Shown one piece after another: positions 28,834 through 41,780 of a stretch of DNA of 64,000 nucleotides. The stretch is from Campylobacter coli LMG 9860 (lineage in GTDB: Bacteria > Campylobacterota > Campylobacteria > Campylobacterales > Campylobacteraceae): assembly GCF_000254135.1 (NCBI RefSeq), contig NZ_AINS01000011.1, forward strand, positions 1-64,000. Reading direction: 5' to 3'. The position numbers were made by a program, and so were the translations under genes. The stretch's first letter is position 1, and each line of letters starts with the position of its first letter. The notes beneath the pieces are model-generated. The model was not told the origin of the DNA and searched no databases. It worked only from the letters and a program-made list of their open reading frames with translations.

Positions 28834-28860
28834 AACAAGCCTTGTGAAATTAAATGTAAA

Positions 28861-28866
28861 ATTATA
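28861..28866 (-). promoter_or_regulatory. Putative sigma70 -10 box for pgsA-rseP
   Basis: TATAAT on the minus strand, 28 bases before the pgsA ATG, preceded by T-rich sequence. Confidence 0.5.
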
Positions 28867-28928
28867 ATCAAAATTGTATAAAATTTAAGCAAAGACTTAG
28901 TAAAAATACAAAAAAGAATCAGTTTATT

Positions 28929-28966
28929 TTTATTTAAATTTTGCTTAAAAGCAAAATTTAAATAAA
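28929..28966 (-). terminator. Long hairpin at the end of rdxA
   Basis: Bases 28929-28946 pair perfectly over 18 bp with 28949-28966, leaving a two-base loop. The right arm covers the rdxA stop codon. The stem ends in A/T-rich sequence on both sides, consistent with a terminator for the nitroreductase pair. Confidence 0.7.
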
Positions 28967-29563
28967 TTTTACAACTTCATCAAAACTAAAACGATTTTTT
29001 TGAGGATTTTTTTTATCGTTGCAATATCCTAAAGCCACCACCAAACTTGATCTTTCTTTTTGAATATCAAGTGATAAATAAGAATCAAGCTTTTCTTTAT
29101 CAAAACCACCTATAGTGCAGCTTGCTATATTTAAAGCATTAGCACTGTAAAGTATGCTAGCTAGAGCTATATGAGCTTGTTCTCTTGCATAAGATATTTT
29201 TTGTTCTTGATTTAGAGATTTTAAAAAAGGCATATAAGTATCTAAGCGTTTTTGCATTTCTGTTTCACTCATATCTCTTTTTCTAAGTTTTTCTTCAAAA
29301 TAATCCAAAAAATCAAGTCTTGAAATGATTATAATTAATGCAGCACAATCTTTTACATGTTGTTGTTGATTGCAAATTTGAGCCAGCTCTTCTTTTTTAT
29401 TGTCATCTTGCACCACTAAAAATCTCCAAGGCTCAAGCCCTAAAGAACTAGGACTTAATCTTGCTATCTCTAAAATAGTATCCAAATCTTCTTTTTTAAG
29501 TTTTTCATTTTTAAAATTTCTACAAGAATATCTTGTGCTAAAAATTTCAAGTTCTTTTTTCAT
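28958..29563 (-). CDS. rdxA: Oxygen-insensitive NAD(P)H nitroreductase RdxA
   Basis: FMN-dependent reductase of the type that activates metronidazole in Campylobacter and Helicobacter. FMN-binding elements are STRYSCRNF at the N-terminus and SPSSLGLEPWRFLVV near residue 38. A Cys at about 149 (IASCTIGGFDKE) sits where RdxA proteins carry their characteristic Cys. The 201-residue reading frame is intact. It overlaps the upstream paralogue by one base. Confidence 0.9.
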   Translation of the reverse strand: MKKELEIFSTRYSCRNFKNEKLKKEDLDTILEIARLSPSSLGLEPWRFLVVQDDNKKEELAQICNQQQHVKDCAALIIIISRLDFLDYFEEKLRKRDMSETEMQKRLDTYMPFLKSLNQEQKISYAREQAHIALASILYSANALNIASCTIGGFDKEKLDSYLSLDIQKERSSLVVALGYCNDKKNPQKNRFSFDEVVKFI

Positions 29564-30183
29564 TATTTTTCCTTGTAAAATTCGACGACTTCATTAAAAT
29601 TTAAGCGTTGAGTAGAATATTTTGGTTCATGGGCTTTATATCCTAAGGATAAAATTACAGCAGTTTCAAAAGGATAAGTTAAATTAAGAAAATTATCAAC
29701 CTTAGCTTTTTCATAGCCCCCTATCATACAAGAATCAATCCCCAAACTCATCGCAGCTAGCGACATTTGCATCATTGCAAGATAGCATTGAAGTTGTGCA
29801 AAATGATAAAGTTCTTTTTCATTCATTGCATCAGTATCGTGAGTATAAATCTTTAAAATTCTTTGAAAATTTTCTTCCTTGGAGCCTGCAAAACGACGAA
29901 TCTGTTTTTGTGCAAATTCATCCTTGCTTTGCAAGTCTTTTCTTGCTAAAAGAATGATATTATGACTCGCACTTGCTACGCTTGCTTGATCAAAACAAAG
30001 TTTAGCAAGCTTTTGATTGTCTTCTTTTTTGTCTAGTATGATAAATTTCCAAGGCTCAAATCCATGTGAGCTAGGAGCTAAAATTCCACTTTCTAAGATA
30101 AAATGCAAATCTTCTTCACTGATTTTTTTATCATTAAAAAGTTTACAAGCTCTGCGTTTTGAAATCAGTTCTTTGAAATTCAT
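29563..30183 (-). CDS. Second NAD(P)H nitroreductase, RdxA/FrxA-like
   Basis: A 206-residue paralogue of the adjacent rdxA with the same plan: SKRRACKLF near the start, SPSSHGFEPWKFIIL near 37, and DSCMIGGYEK with Cys at about 152. The gene at this place is, from memory, a pseudogene in C. jejuni NCTC 11168; here it is complete. The two genes overlap by one base and share a promoter. The substrate may differ from that of RdxA. Confidence 0.88.
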   Translation of the reverse strand: MNFKELISKRRACKLFNDKKISEEDLHFILESGILAPSSHGFEPWKFIILDKKEDNQKLAKLCFDQASVASASHNIILLARKDLQSKDEFAQKQIRRFAGSKEENFQRILKIYTHDTDAMNEKELYHFAQLQCYLAMMQMSLAAMSLGIDSCMIGGYEKAKVDNFLNLTYPFETAVILSLGYKAHEPKYSTQRLNFNEVVEFYKEK

Positions 30184-30216
30184 AGTTTAATCCTTAATTA
30201 AAAAATAATAATATTA

Positions 30217-30222
30217 ATTATA
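30217..30222 (-). promoter_or_regulatory. Putative sigma70 -10 box for the nitroreductase pair
   Basis: TATAAT on the minus strand, 34 bases before the ATG at 30183, with AAGGAT as ribosome binding site. Confidence 0.5.
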
Positions 30223-30247
30223 AAATGCAAAGCTTAATCAAAAAATA

Positions 30248-30673
30248 TTATAGTTTGATATTTTTCTTAAAAACAAAGCCAGATTTTTCAAAATTCATTT
30301 TTTGGATATAAAATTCATGAGCTTGTGTTCTAAAAAAACTTGAGCTTAATTCCAATTCTTCATATCCTTGATCTTTTGCCCAAATTTGAATTTTTTTAAA
30401 AAAAGATTGACCCACATCTTTACCTCTTAAAGCTTCATCTACAACAAAATCACAAATATAAAGACAATGATTATGATAAAGTACATTAAAGGGCATGACT
30501 CCACAAGCTGCTTTGAAAGCTCCCTTGTCTTCATATGCAAAAAGTTTATAATGTTGAGTTTTTTTAGCAAGTTGAAATTTTTCTAAAAAATCCTCTAAAG
30601 ACAGATTATTTCTTAATTGTTTTATTAAGGGATAAATTTTTTCTAAGTCTTCTTTTAATTTAATTTCTCTCAC
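30248..30673 (-). CDS. GNAT-family N-acetyltransferase
   Basis: A 141-residue acetyltransferase. The core shows LYICDFVVDEALRGKDVGQSFFKKI, the acetyl-CoA-binding motif A (R-x-x-x-x-G), then YEELELSSSFFRTQAHEFYIQKMNF, the typical C-terminal strand-helix. The substrate cannot be told. It starts 11 bases after the CinA-domain gene and is probably co-transcribed with it. Confidence 0.88.
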   Translation of the reverse strand: MREIKLKEDLEKIYPLIKQLRNNLSLEDFLEKFQLAKKTQHYKLFAYEDKGAFKAACGVMPFNVLYHNHCLYICDFVVDEALRGKDVGQSFFKKIQIWAKDQGYEELELSSSFFRTQAHEFYIQKMNFEKSGFVFKKNIKL

Positions 30674-30684
30674 TATCAGTCCCT

Positions 30685-31773
30685 TTAAAATTCAAATATT
30701 TCAGGTTTTAATTTTAAAAGCAAGCAAAAAGTTGCTAAAGTAGCTTGTTTTTGCATAAATTCACGGTCGCCACTTAAATAAAGAGTTTCTTGGATGAATG
30801 TTCCATCTTTAAACATCGCTCCTATATAAACTGTGCCTGATTTTACCAACCCTTCATCTTGCTCTCCTGTAACACCGCTAATAGCTAGTGCAAAATCAGG
30901 TTTTGCAGTTTTAAAGATACCTTTAAGCATAAAATACACACAACGCTCGCTGTATTCGCCTTGATTTTCTAAAATGCTTTCACTAATACCCAACCATTCG
31001 TGTTTGATTTTATTAGAATAGCTTACGATAGAACCTTCAAAAATTTCACTCACTCCACTAAATTTTGTAAGAGTGCTTGCGCAAAGTCCGCCTGTGCAGC
31101 TTTCTGCAAAAGAAATTTTGATCTTTTTTTCTAAAAGTTTTGAAACGATAAATTGTATAGGATCTTTGCCTAAAAATACTTTTTGTCCAAAAAGATTTTT
31201 TACACTCGTTAAAAAACCATCTAGCTTGCCAAAATTAACACAACTTGCTTTAATAAGAGTAAGATTTTCTAATATCTTGCTTGATTTTATACTGACTTCG
31301 TAAGACTTGGTTAAGGTATCAAGCAGTAAAACAGCACTCTCATCATCTATGCCTAATAAACAAAAATAAGCAAAATTAGGAAAAATATCTCCAAGCAAAG
31401 GAGGAAGTTTTTGTCCTGGATTTGTTTTAATAACATTGATTTTTGAATTGATAAAATCACATATAAAACTATCCTTTTGAAAATAAGCTTTATCGGGGAC
31501 TAGATTATCCTCTTTTAAGACTAGATTGTCTTCGCTTAGGGTGGCTAAAATTTTTGCTATGGTAGCATAGTGGTTTGGCGTGGTAAAAAGAGTTATGAAA
31601 TCATATTTGTCTAGTAATTTTTCAAGCAAAAAGGGTAATTCTTTATCGGTTTTATTTTGAAAACGAGTTTCATGAATTTCTTTAAATTTATTTTCATAAC
31701 TACGATAAATATAATCCTTAAAATTTTCATTCATTATAAGTTCATCACCGATAAGAAAAAGCAAATGTTTCAT
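30685..31773 (-). CDS. CinA-like protein, C-terminal nicotinamide-nucleotide amidase domain
   Basis: The last 160 residues are a CinA/PncC domain (ISFAESCTGGLCAST, FEGSIVSYSNKIKHEWLG, ALAISGVTGEQDEG and SGTVYIGAMFKDG), the family that deamidates nicotinamide mononucleotide. The first 190 residues occupy the place of the molybdopterin-binding-like domain of full CinA, but its usual TGDE motif appears only as IGDE at the start. A salvage role in NAD metabolism is likely for the C-terminal domain; the N-terminal role is open. Confidence 0.85.
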   Translation of the reverse strand: MKHLLFLIGDELIMNENFKDYIYRSYENKFKEIHETRFQNKTDKELPFLLEKLLDKYDFITLFTTPNHYATIAKILATLSEDNLVLKEDNLVPDKAYFQKDSFICDFINSKINVIKTNPGQKLPPLLGDIFPNFAYFCLLGIDDESAVLLLDTLTKSYEVSIKSSKILENLTLIKASCVNFGKLDGFLTSVKNLFGQKVFLGKDPIQFIVSKLLEKKIKISFAESCTGGLCASTLTKFSGVSEIFEGSIVSYSNKIKHEWLGISESILENQGEYSERCVYFMLKGIFKTAKPDFALAISGVTGEQDEGLVKSGTVYIGAMFKDGTFIQETLYLSGDREFMQKQATLATFCLLLKLKPEIFEF

Positions 31774-31824
31774 AATTTTTTCCTTTTTTATAGTAATTAT
31801 AGCTAAATTTTAAATTATTTTGAG

Positions 31825-31830
31825 TAGAAT
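31825..31830 (+). promoter_or_regulatory. Putative sigma70 -10 box for ileS
   Basis: TAGAAT after a T/A-rich stretch in the divergent spacer between the CinA-like gene and ileS, 34 bases before the ileS start; AGGTGG serves as ribosome site. Confidence 0.45.
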
Positions 31831-31863
31831 TTAAGATTATAAAAACTTCATCTAGGTGGAACA

Positions 31864-34620
31864 ATGGATTATAAAGATACCCTGCTTTTGCCAAATACTA
31901 CTTTTGCAATGCGCGCTAATTTGGCAGAATTTGAGCCAAAGAGATTTGAAAAATGGTTTAGCAAGAATTACGCTTATGAAAAAATGAAAACAAAACGCAA
32001 AGAGGCGAAGAAAGCTTTTACTCTTCATGATGGCCCTCCTTATGCTAATGGACATATCCACATAGGACATGCTTTAAATAAAATCTTAAAAGAAACGATT
32101 ATCAAAACGCATTATTTTAATGGAGAAAGCATTCGCTTTACTCCAGGTTGGGATTGTCATGGCTTGCCTATAGAACAGCAAGTTGAAATCAAACTTGGAG
32201 ATAAGAAAAAAAGCTTGAGTAAAAAAGAAATTCGATCATTTTGTAGAGAGCATGCAAACGAATTTGTGAACATCCAAAGAGATGAATTTAAAAGTCTTGG
32301 TGTGATTGCGGATTGGGATAAGCCGTATCTTACGATGAAATTTGAATTTGAAGCGGCGATTTACCGCACTTTATGCGAGATTGCTAAAAAAGGTTTGCTT
32401 TGCGAGCGTTCTAAACCTGTTTTTTGGAGTTGGGCGGCTAAATCAGCTCTTGCTGAAGCTGAGGTAGAATACGAAGATAAAGAGGATTATTCTATTTTTG
32501 TGGCTTTTGACTTAGATGAGCAATCTTGTCAAAAATTGGGCATTTCAAAAGCAAGTGCAGTGATTTGGACTACTACTCCTTGGACTTTGGTGGCAAATCA
32601 AGCTATCGCTTTAAATCCAAATGAAAACTATGTTATCACTAAAGAGGGATTGATTTTTGCTAGTGCTTTGCTTGAAAGTATGATAGCTAAAGGTTTGACA
32701 AAGGGTGAAATTCAAAAAGAGCTTAATGCAAAAGAGTTTGAAAAATTAGAAGCTATCAATCCTTTAAATTCAAGAAAATCCATCTTGATTATGGGCGAGC
32801 ATGTTTTAATGGAAGGTGGAAGCGGACTTGTACATACAGCTCCAGGACATGGCGAGGATGATTATTATGCTTGTTTGAAATACGATATAGAAGTGATTAT
32901 GCCTGTGGATGATGGGGGTTGTTATGATGAAACCTTACGCCACAAAGGACTCTTGCCATCCGATTTGCTTGATGAGTTTATAGGACTTCATATCTTCAAG
33001 GCTAATGAAAAAATTTTAGAGCTTTTAGGAAATCATCTTCTATATTCTTCTAAATTCATACACTCCTATCCATTTTGTTGGAGAACTCACAAACCTGTGA
33101 TTTATAGAGCGACTAAGCAATGGTTTATTTTAATGGATGAGCCAAAATTAAAAGGCAAAACTTTAAGAGAATGTGCTAAAGAGCAAATTTTAAAAACAAA
33201 ATTTTATCCACAAAGCGGAGTAAAAAGAATAGGCTCTATGGTGGAAAATCGTCCTGATTGGTGTATTTCAAGACAAAGAGATTGGGGGACGCCTATAGCT
33301 TTCTTTAGAGATAAAAATACTAAAGAAGTGATTTTTGATGCTGAGCTTTTTGATTTTGTGGCAAATATATTTGAAAAACATGGAGCAGATGCTTGGTGGG
33401 AATTTGAAATTAAAGATTTAATACCACAAAATTCAAAATACAATGCAGACAATTTAGAAAAAGTTTATGATATTTTAGATGTTTGGTTTGATAGTGGAAG
33501 CACATGGAATGCGGTTTTAAATAGCGGAATTTACGATGCAGGAGAGAAAAGAGCAAGTATGTATCTAGAAGGAAGCGATCAGCATAGAGGTTGGTTTCAA
33601 AGCTCTTTGCTTGTAGGAACAGCTATCAATGAATTTGCTCCTTATGAAAGTATCTTAACCCATGGCTTTACCACAGATGAAAAAGGGCAAAAAATGTCAA
33701 AATCCAAAGGTAATGTTATAGCTCCTGAGTATGTAGCTAAAACTTATGGGGTGGAAATTTTAAGACTTTGGATACTTTTGAGTGATTATTCTACTGATTT
33801 AAAAATTTCAGACAATATCTTAAAACAAGTAGGCGAGCAATACCGAAAAATAAGAAATACCATAAGATTTTTACTTGCAAATACTAATGACTTGGAAAAT
33901 TTAGAAGTAGAGGAATTTAGCTTTATAGATAAATGGATACTGACTCGTGCTACACGCGTATTTAAAAGTGCTAAAGAAAATTTCTTAGCCTATGAATTTG
34001 CAAAAGGTTTTAATGTGCTTTTAAATTTCTTAAGCGCTGATTTAAGTGGAATTTATCTTGACATAAGCAAAGACAGGCTGTATTGTGATGCTAAAAATAG
34101 CAAGCGCAGAAAATCCGCACAAGTGGCAATGGCTTTAATCGCTAGAGAACTTTTAAATTTATTAGCTCCAAATTTAACCTATAGTGTAGATGAGGCTTTA
34201 GAGCATGCTAATAGCTTGATAAAAGGCGATGCTAAGGATGTATTTGATTTGAGCTTGGAAGAAAAATTTGAATATGATTTTAATATAGATGATGAATTTT
34301 TATTGAGCGTGCGTGAGAAATTCTTTGAAAATATCGATATACTAAAAAAAGACAAAGTGATCAAATCAACATTAGAACTTAATCTTGACACAAATTCAAA
34401 ACTTTTAAATTCTATACCTAAAGATGAATTAAATGATTGGTTTATGGTAAGTTTTGATGAAAATTTACAGGGTGAAGTTTTGTGTGAATTTGAAGTGGAG
34501 AATGAGAGCTTTAGGATTATGAAAGCTACGCTTTGCAAATGTCCTAGATGTTGGAAAGTAGAAAGCGCTAAAGAGGATGAGCCTTGCATGCGTTGCGCTG
34601 AGGTTTTAAAACATGCTTGA
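31864..34620 (+). CDS. ileS: Isoleucyl-tRNA synthetase
   Basis: Charges tRNA-Ile. The HIGH motif is HIHIGH at about 64-69, KMSKS at about 610, with the editing domain between ([26 protein letters not shown]). The C-terminus carries the zinc finger with CKCPRCWKV and CMRC. Its 918 residues are typical of the bacterial type. A tiny membrane-protein gene overlaps its stop. Confidence 0.97.
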   Translation: MDYKDTLLLPNTTFAMRANLAEFEPKRFEKWFSKNYAYEKMKTKRKEAKKAFTLHDGPPYANGHIHIGHALNKILKETIIKTHYFNGESIRFTPGWDCHGLPIEQQVEIKLGDKKKSLSKKEIRSFCREHANEFVNIQRDEFKSLGVIADWDKPYLTMKFEFEAAIYRTLCEIAKKGLLCERSKPVFWSWAAKSALAEAEVEYEDKEDYSIFVAFDLDEQSCQKLGISKASAVIWTTTPWTLVANQAIALNPNENYVITKEGLIFASALLESMIAKGLTKGEIQKELNAKEFEKLEAINPLNSRKSILIMGEHVLMEGGSGLVHTAPGHGEDDYYACLKYDIEVIMPVDDGGCYDETLRHKGLLPSDLLDEFIGLHIFKANEKILELLGNHLLYSSKFIHSYPFCWRTHKPVIYRATKQWFILMDEPKLKGKTLRECAKEQILKTKFYPQSGVKRIGSMVENRPDWCISRQRDWGTPIAFFRDKNTKEVIFDAELFDFVANIFEKHGADAWWEFEIKDLIPQNSKYNADNLEKVYDILDVWFDSGSTWNAVLNSGIYDAGEKRASMYLEGSDQHRGWFQSSLLVGTAINEFAPYESILTHGFTTDEKGQKMSKSKGNVIAPEYVAKTYGVEILRLWILLSDYSTDLKISDNILKQVGEQYRKIRNTIRFLLANTNDLENLEVEEFSFIDKWILTRATRVFKSAKENFLAYEFAKGFNVLLNFLSADLSGIYLDISKDRLYCDAKNSKRRKSAQVAMALIARELLNLLAPNLTYSVDEALEHANSLIKGDAKDVFDLSLEEKFEYDFNIDDEFLLSVREKFFENIDILKKDKVIKSTLELNLDTNSKLLNSIPKDELNDWFMVSFDENLQGEVLCEFEVENESFRIMKATLCKCPRCWKVESAKEDEPCMRCAEVLKHA

Positions 34621-34731
34621 TAATCCTATCCCCAATTCCATTATTATAGCTACTATAGCAATCACCGCTATTTTTTGTGCAGTGGCGGTTGTTTTTATTA
34701 AAAATTTGGCAAAGAAACAGAAGGAAAAAGA

Positions 34732-34735
<4 letters not shown>
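34613..34735 (+). CDS. Small single-pass membrane protein
   Basis: A 40-residue frame beginning at ATG 34613, overlapping the end of ileS by eight bases and the start of gatA by four (ATGA). It has an N-terminal MLDNPIP, one hydrophobic helix ([19 protein letters not shown]) and a Lys-rich tail. The two overlaps and the clean helix argue for a real gene; a gene is, from memory, annotated here in C. jejuni. The function is unknown. Confidence 0.7.
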
Positions 34736-37712
<2,977 letters not shown>

Positions 37713-37720
<8 letters not shown>

Positions 37721-38492
37721 GATTGCTGCTTTGCAGTTTCCGACTTTAGCATTGAGCGAATCAAGGCTTGATTATTATCTAAAAGCTTCTAAGGATAGTG
37801 GAGCGAATTTGGTTGTTTTGGGCGAATATGTGCTTAATAGTTTTTTTACAGAGCTTTTGGCTATGCCAAAGTCTATGATTAAAGAGCAAAGCGAAGCTAA
37901 AAAAGAAAGCTTGATTAGGCTTGCTAAAAAATATGAGCTTGAAATCATCGCTCCTTATATCAGTGTAGAAACTAAGGGATATAAAAAGCTTTGTTTAAAG
38001 GTCGCTCCAAACCATATCAAAACTTATGAACAGCAAGTTTTAATGCCTTATAATCACTGGAATGAGGAAAAATTTTTTAGCAATAAAATCAATAAGGGCA
38101 ACTTAAAACTTTTTACTTTTAATCACGATAAATTAAAATGCGCTTTGCTTTTTGGCTTTGAAGTACATTTTGATATTTTTTGGCAACAAATTATGGCTAA
38201 AAAGATTGATTTAGTTATCGTTCCTAGTGCTTGCACCTTTGAAAGCAAACAAAGATGGGAAGAGCTTTTAAAAACAAGAGCTTTTTTAAATTCTACAAAT
38301 ATCTTAAGGGTAAATCGCATAGGCACTACAAAAGATGAATGGAGCTTTTATGGCGATAGTATGCTTATCAATGCTTTTGGAGAGATAGAAAGCAGACTGG
38401 GCTCTGAAGAAGAAATGCTTATCGTAGAACCTAAAAAAGCAGATGAAGCTAGAAAAATTTGGGCTTTTGATAAGATAGTTAAAAACTTTTAA
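37713..38492 (+). CDS. Nitrilase-superfamily protein lacking catalytic residues
   Basis: I place the start at ATG 37713 ([14 protein letters not shown]), overlapping xseB; an upstream in-frame start at 37659 would lie wholly inside xseB. The 259-residue product follows the carbon-nitrogen hydrolase fold, with Glu in VVLGEY and a late region [20 protein letters not shown]. The usual Lys segment reads [15 protein letters not shown] without the Lys, and the nucleophile segment reads LFGFEVHF where ICYEIRF-like sequence is expected, so Gly replaces Cys. It is probably a non-catalytic member or uses other residues. Confidence 0.8.
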
Positions 38493-38555
38493 GACTAATT
38501 TTATTAGATATATAAAAATTTTTTACATAATGTGATTTTATTTTAAAGGATAATA

Positions 38556-40523
38556 ATGAGAAAGATTTTATTGCAAATTTTTTCTTTTAGTTTTATTTTT
38601 ATGGGAATTTTTGCTTTGGTTAGGTCTTTAATGGTAAAAAATTTAACCAATGAAAGTGAAAATAGCCTAATGGTGTATATGTATGGATTAGGCCATGATA
38701 TGAGAACTTTTAGTGCTATTTTTTTACCTTTATTTTTGTGCGGTTTATTTTCTTATATAGGTTTAGTCTTTAAAAATAGAAAATATAATATCATGGGGGG
38801 GGTAATCTCTAAATTTTATTTCTACCTTTCTAGTCTTTATATAGCTTTTATATCTTTTATTGTTTTAATTTCTACTTTTGTACATTATTATTATTTTCAA
38901 CTCTATGCGAGTAAAATTGATATTTTTATTTTTGGTTTAAAAGATGACGATACTAAAGCTATACTATCTATAGTCTTTTCTGATTATCCTATTATAAGAA
39001 TGCTTCTTTTGGCTGTGATTTTTAGTATATTTTGCATTTGGATCAATATTAAAATTCTTAATTTAAAATTAAAAGAAATACAAATAAAGCCAATATTTTT
39101 TATCTTTTTAAATATTTTACTAATCTATGCTTATGTTGTGGCATTGCGAGGACATTTTACTTACAATGCCTTAAGGGTTTCAAGCTATGAATTTAGCACT
39201 ATAAAGGCTTTTAATGAAATTTCAACAAATCCTTTGATGGCTTTTTCTTGGGCATATAAAGAGTACAAAAATCAACAAGAATTTAAAAGTGTAGATACAA
39301 AACAGCTTAATCAATTAGAGGAAAAACTTTTTCCTATGTTTGACACTACTTTACCACATCAAAATCATGCCAAAAATCACATTTATGTTAATATCATGGA
39401 AAGTTTTGGTTTAAATTTGGCGGAGTTTAGCACTAAAAAAATTGATCTTTTTGGAAACTTAAAAAAACATTTTGAGCAAGATATTGTTTTTACTAGGTTT
39501 TTATCTAGTGCAAATAATACTATAGAAAGCCTTAATCGTTTGATTTTTTTAAGCCCAAATACTATTTCAAATGGTTTATATCAAAAAGAAGAGTTGGCCT
39601 TCACACCTTTGCAAATTTACAAAAACGCAGGATATAGAATAATATTTGTTTATAGTGGTAATGCTTCTTGGTATAATCTTGGAAATTATTTTAAAAATCA
39701 AGGTGCGGATCAAATCATAGATGAAAATACACTTATGCAAGATTTTCCACAAGCTAAAGAAACAAAACATAAATATGGCATAGCTGATGAGTTTATGTAT
39801 AAAAAAATATATTCTATTTTTGAAAATGCTAAAAGTCCCACGCTTGTCATCTCTCTTAGTATTTCCACTCATAGGCCTTATATACACAAAAGTAAAAAAC
39901 AGCTTATTGATACAGAAAATCTAGATGAAAAAATATTAAATCAATTTATTATTGATAATTCCACAGAAGCTTTAAATACTTATGCGTACGCAAATGATGA
40001 ATTTGGAATGTTTTTAGATCGCATAAAAGAAAGTAAATTTAAGGAAAATATTATTATTGCTGCTACAGGCGATCACAGGTTTAGAGATATTAAGATGGAT
40101 ATAAACTCTCAAAAAGCTTTTGCTTATAGTGTGCCTTTTTATTTATATCTTCCAAAGTATTTAAAAAATGATATTTATTATGATAAAAACCGCGTAGGTT
40201 CACATAAGGATATTTTTCCAACGCTTTACAATCTTACTCTTAATAACACAAAATATTTAAGCCTAGGTGGAAGAAATATGCTAGCACCTATAAAAAATCA
40301 AAAATTAGAATTTGGTTTCAATGAGGTTGTTTGGATTGATCAAGATGGAGTATATGATGGAAATAAAGGTTATTATTTTGAAAATAATGCTAGTATAAAA
40401 GATACAAATAAAGCTTTTGAGTTAGATTTATATCATAAGAATTTTTCAAAAATTTATAAAGAGTTGTTTCAAAAACAATTAAGCTATAGATTGGTTAATT
40501 TAAAAACTAAAAACAATGAATAG
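38556..40523 (+). CDS. Membrane sulfatase/phosphotransferase of the LtaS type, with a poly-G tract
   Basis: Five hydrophobic helices in the first 215 residues precede a large periplasmic sulfatase-fold domain. Candidate metal and nucleophile residues are Glu in NIMESFGL (about 283), Thr in NNTIESLN (about 322), and Asp-His in ATGDHRFRD (about 505), then SHKDIFPTLYNL. LtaS-like enzymes transfer glycerol phosphate or phosphoethanolamine to surface polymers; the acceptor here is unknown. A G8 tract near codon 81 is in frame, so the gene reads ON. It is separated from the upstream gene by 63 bases with no clear promoter. Confidence 0.88.
   Translation: MRKILLQIFSFSFIFMGIFALVRSLMVKNLTNESENSLMVYMYGLGHDMRTFSAIFLPLFLCGLFSYIGLVFKNRKYNIMGGVISKFYFYLSSLYIAFISFIVLISTFVHYYYFQLYASKIDIFIFGLKDDDTKAILSIVFSDYPIIRMLLLAVIFSIFCIWINIKILNLKLKEIQIKPIFFIFLNILLIYAYVVALRGHFTYNALRVSSYEFSTIKAFNEISTNPLMAFSWAYKEYKNQQEFKSVDTKQLNQLEEKLFPMFDTTLPHQNHAKNHIYVNIMESFGLNLAEFSTKKIDLFGNLKKHFEQDIVFTRFLSSANNTIESLNRLIFLSPNTISNGLYQKEELAFTPLQIYKNAGYRIIFVYSGNASWYNLGNYFKNQGADQIIDENTLMQDFPQAKETKHKYGIADEFMYKKIYSIFENAKSPTLVISLSISTHRPYIHKSKKQLIDTENLDEKILNQFIIDNSTEALNTYAYANDEFGMFLDRIKESKFKENIIIAATGDHRFRDIKMDINSQKAFAYSVPFYLYLPKYLKNDIYYDKNRVGSHKDIFPTLYNLTLNNTKYLSLGGRNMLAPIKNQKLEFGFNEVVWIDQDGVYDGNKGYYFENNASIKDTNKAFELDLYHKNFSKIYKELFQKQLSYRLVNLKTKNNE
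38795..38802 (+). repeat. G8 homopolymer, candidate phase-variation tract
   Basis: Eight G in a row within codons 80-83 of the sulfatase gene. Loss of one base gives TAA directly after the tract, and gain of one gives TAA three codons later, so either change ends the protein near residue 83. Confidence 0.85.
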
Positions 40524-40545
40524 ATTTTGTATTTAAGGGTTTTTC

Positions 40546-40631
40546 TATATTTTTTAATAAAAAAGTATTAAAGGCTTAAATAATGAAAAATATCCATTTT
40601 ATCGGTTAGGTGGTATAGGAATTTCCGCTTT
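40546..40631 (+). repeat. murC: Degenerate duplicate of the murC promoter and 5' end (left copy)
   Basis: This stretch repeats the murC upstream region and first 16-17 codons at 41901-42011. Shared blocks include AATATCCATTTTATCGGT and GGTATAGGAATTTCCGCTTT. Relative to the right copy it lacks about 19 bases between the promoter and start and one base in codon 9-10, which brings a TAG after eight codons. It joins directly to VgrG-type sequence at about 40632. Confidence 0.9.
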
Positions 40632-40632
40632 T

Positions 40633-41139
40633 GAAAAATTAGTAGGATTAAGCAATACTTTAAATGTAGGAGTAGATAATAAAGTAAGAATAGCTAAAAA
40701 CTCTCATGAGTTTGTAGGAGAAAACAAAGACATAGAAATAGGTGCAAATCAAAATACTATTATCCATAAAGATGAGATAAGGAATGTGAAGGGAGAAAAT
40801 AAATTATTAATAGAAAAGTCTTTAACCCAAACAATAGAAAAAGAATTTTTCCTTAATGTTCATCAAAATTTATCCGCCCATATACAAGATAACACATCTT
40901 TAAAGTCTAATTCCATGCAAACAAAGATAGAAGAGCAATATTCTTTAGAATCAGACAATTCAACTTTTGACTTTCAAACAGATTGTGAAGTAAAGGCAGG
41001 TAATCAAATCCTCCATCAAGTAGGTGATACTCAAATTGTTACTAAGAAAGATTGTGTTATTATTAAAGCAGGCGGAGTAGAAGTGATTATAGACTCTAAT
41101 GGACTTGTGGTTAAAGGTGGAGAGCTTAAGGCAGAGTAA
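40633..41139 (+). pseudogene. Type VI secretion VgrG, C-terminal fragment
   Basis: An open frame without a proper start begins at the end of the murC-like duplicate and encodes about 168 residues. Repeating short strands (LNVGVDNKVRIAKNSHEF, KDIEIGANQNTIIHKDEI, GDTQIVTKKDCVIIKAGG, then VEVIIDSNGLVVKGGELKAE) form the needle-like beta region that ends VgrG proteins. The N-terminal gp27/gp5 parts are missing. A GTG at 40786 has been left as the only possible start, but no ribosome site supports it. No other type VI gene is present in the window. Confidence 0.8.
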
Positions 41140-41148
41140 AGGATAAAA

Positions 41149-41780
41149 ATGAGCCAAACAAACAATAACACAGAAATCAAAGAACAAGACACTCAAGATG
41201 AAATCATTTGGGAAGGAAAAAAGGATATACCTTCGTTTTTGCTTTATTGGATAACATATATTGTATTTTTATGTTTTTTTCTTTATTTATTTCCTAGATT
41301 ATTTAATAAAGAAATAGATTATAAATGGTTTATAGTTTTTTTACATTTCTTTTAGGCATATATGCATTTGCACGAGCGATCTATAAAATGGCAAATATTA
41401 AAAGAATTTATATCACAAAAGAAAAACTTGTGATTGAGTATTATATTAAAAATGATTTGGTTTTTCCTTTAGGAACTTTTTTTGTGTATTATCGTAAAAT
41501 TTCATATTCACCTTCTCCAGGACATATAGTGATACATACCTTTGGAGATAAGGCCAAAGAATACCTTGAACCTGGTTTATTCAGTGATGGCGATGATCCA
41601 ACAAAAGGTTGTTTTGAAAGAATTAATGCCATTATAAAACCCTATGTAATGCCTTATTTGCTAGGCTTAAGTGATGAAGAATTTGAAAAAATCTTTTTCC
41701 ATGTAAACGCTACTAGTGAAATTGATACCACTTTCCTTAAAGAAGCAATGGAACTCAGAAAAGAGAAAAAAGATGAATGA
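41149..41780 (+). pseudogene. Two-helix membrane protein, frameshifted; possible type VI immunity or cargo partner
   Basis: The first frame (ATG 41149, behind AAAGGA) encodes a hydrophilic start with DEIIWEGKKDIPSF and a membrane helix, and ends soon after a T7 run at 41336-41342. The second frame continues with a second helix (FFTFLLGIYAFARAIYKM) and a cytoplasmic domain resembling PH-type strands (IKRIYITKEKLVIEYYIKND) ending in Lys/Glu. One more T would join them into about 210 residues. Its place right after the vgrG end is where effector or immunity genes usually lie; the function itself is not shown. Confidence 0.7.

Noticed and set aside
40786-41139. The frame starting at GTG 40786 as an intact small gene
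   Set aside because: Coding similarity to VgrG continues upstream without a start, and no ribosome site precedes the GTG; it is a fragment.
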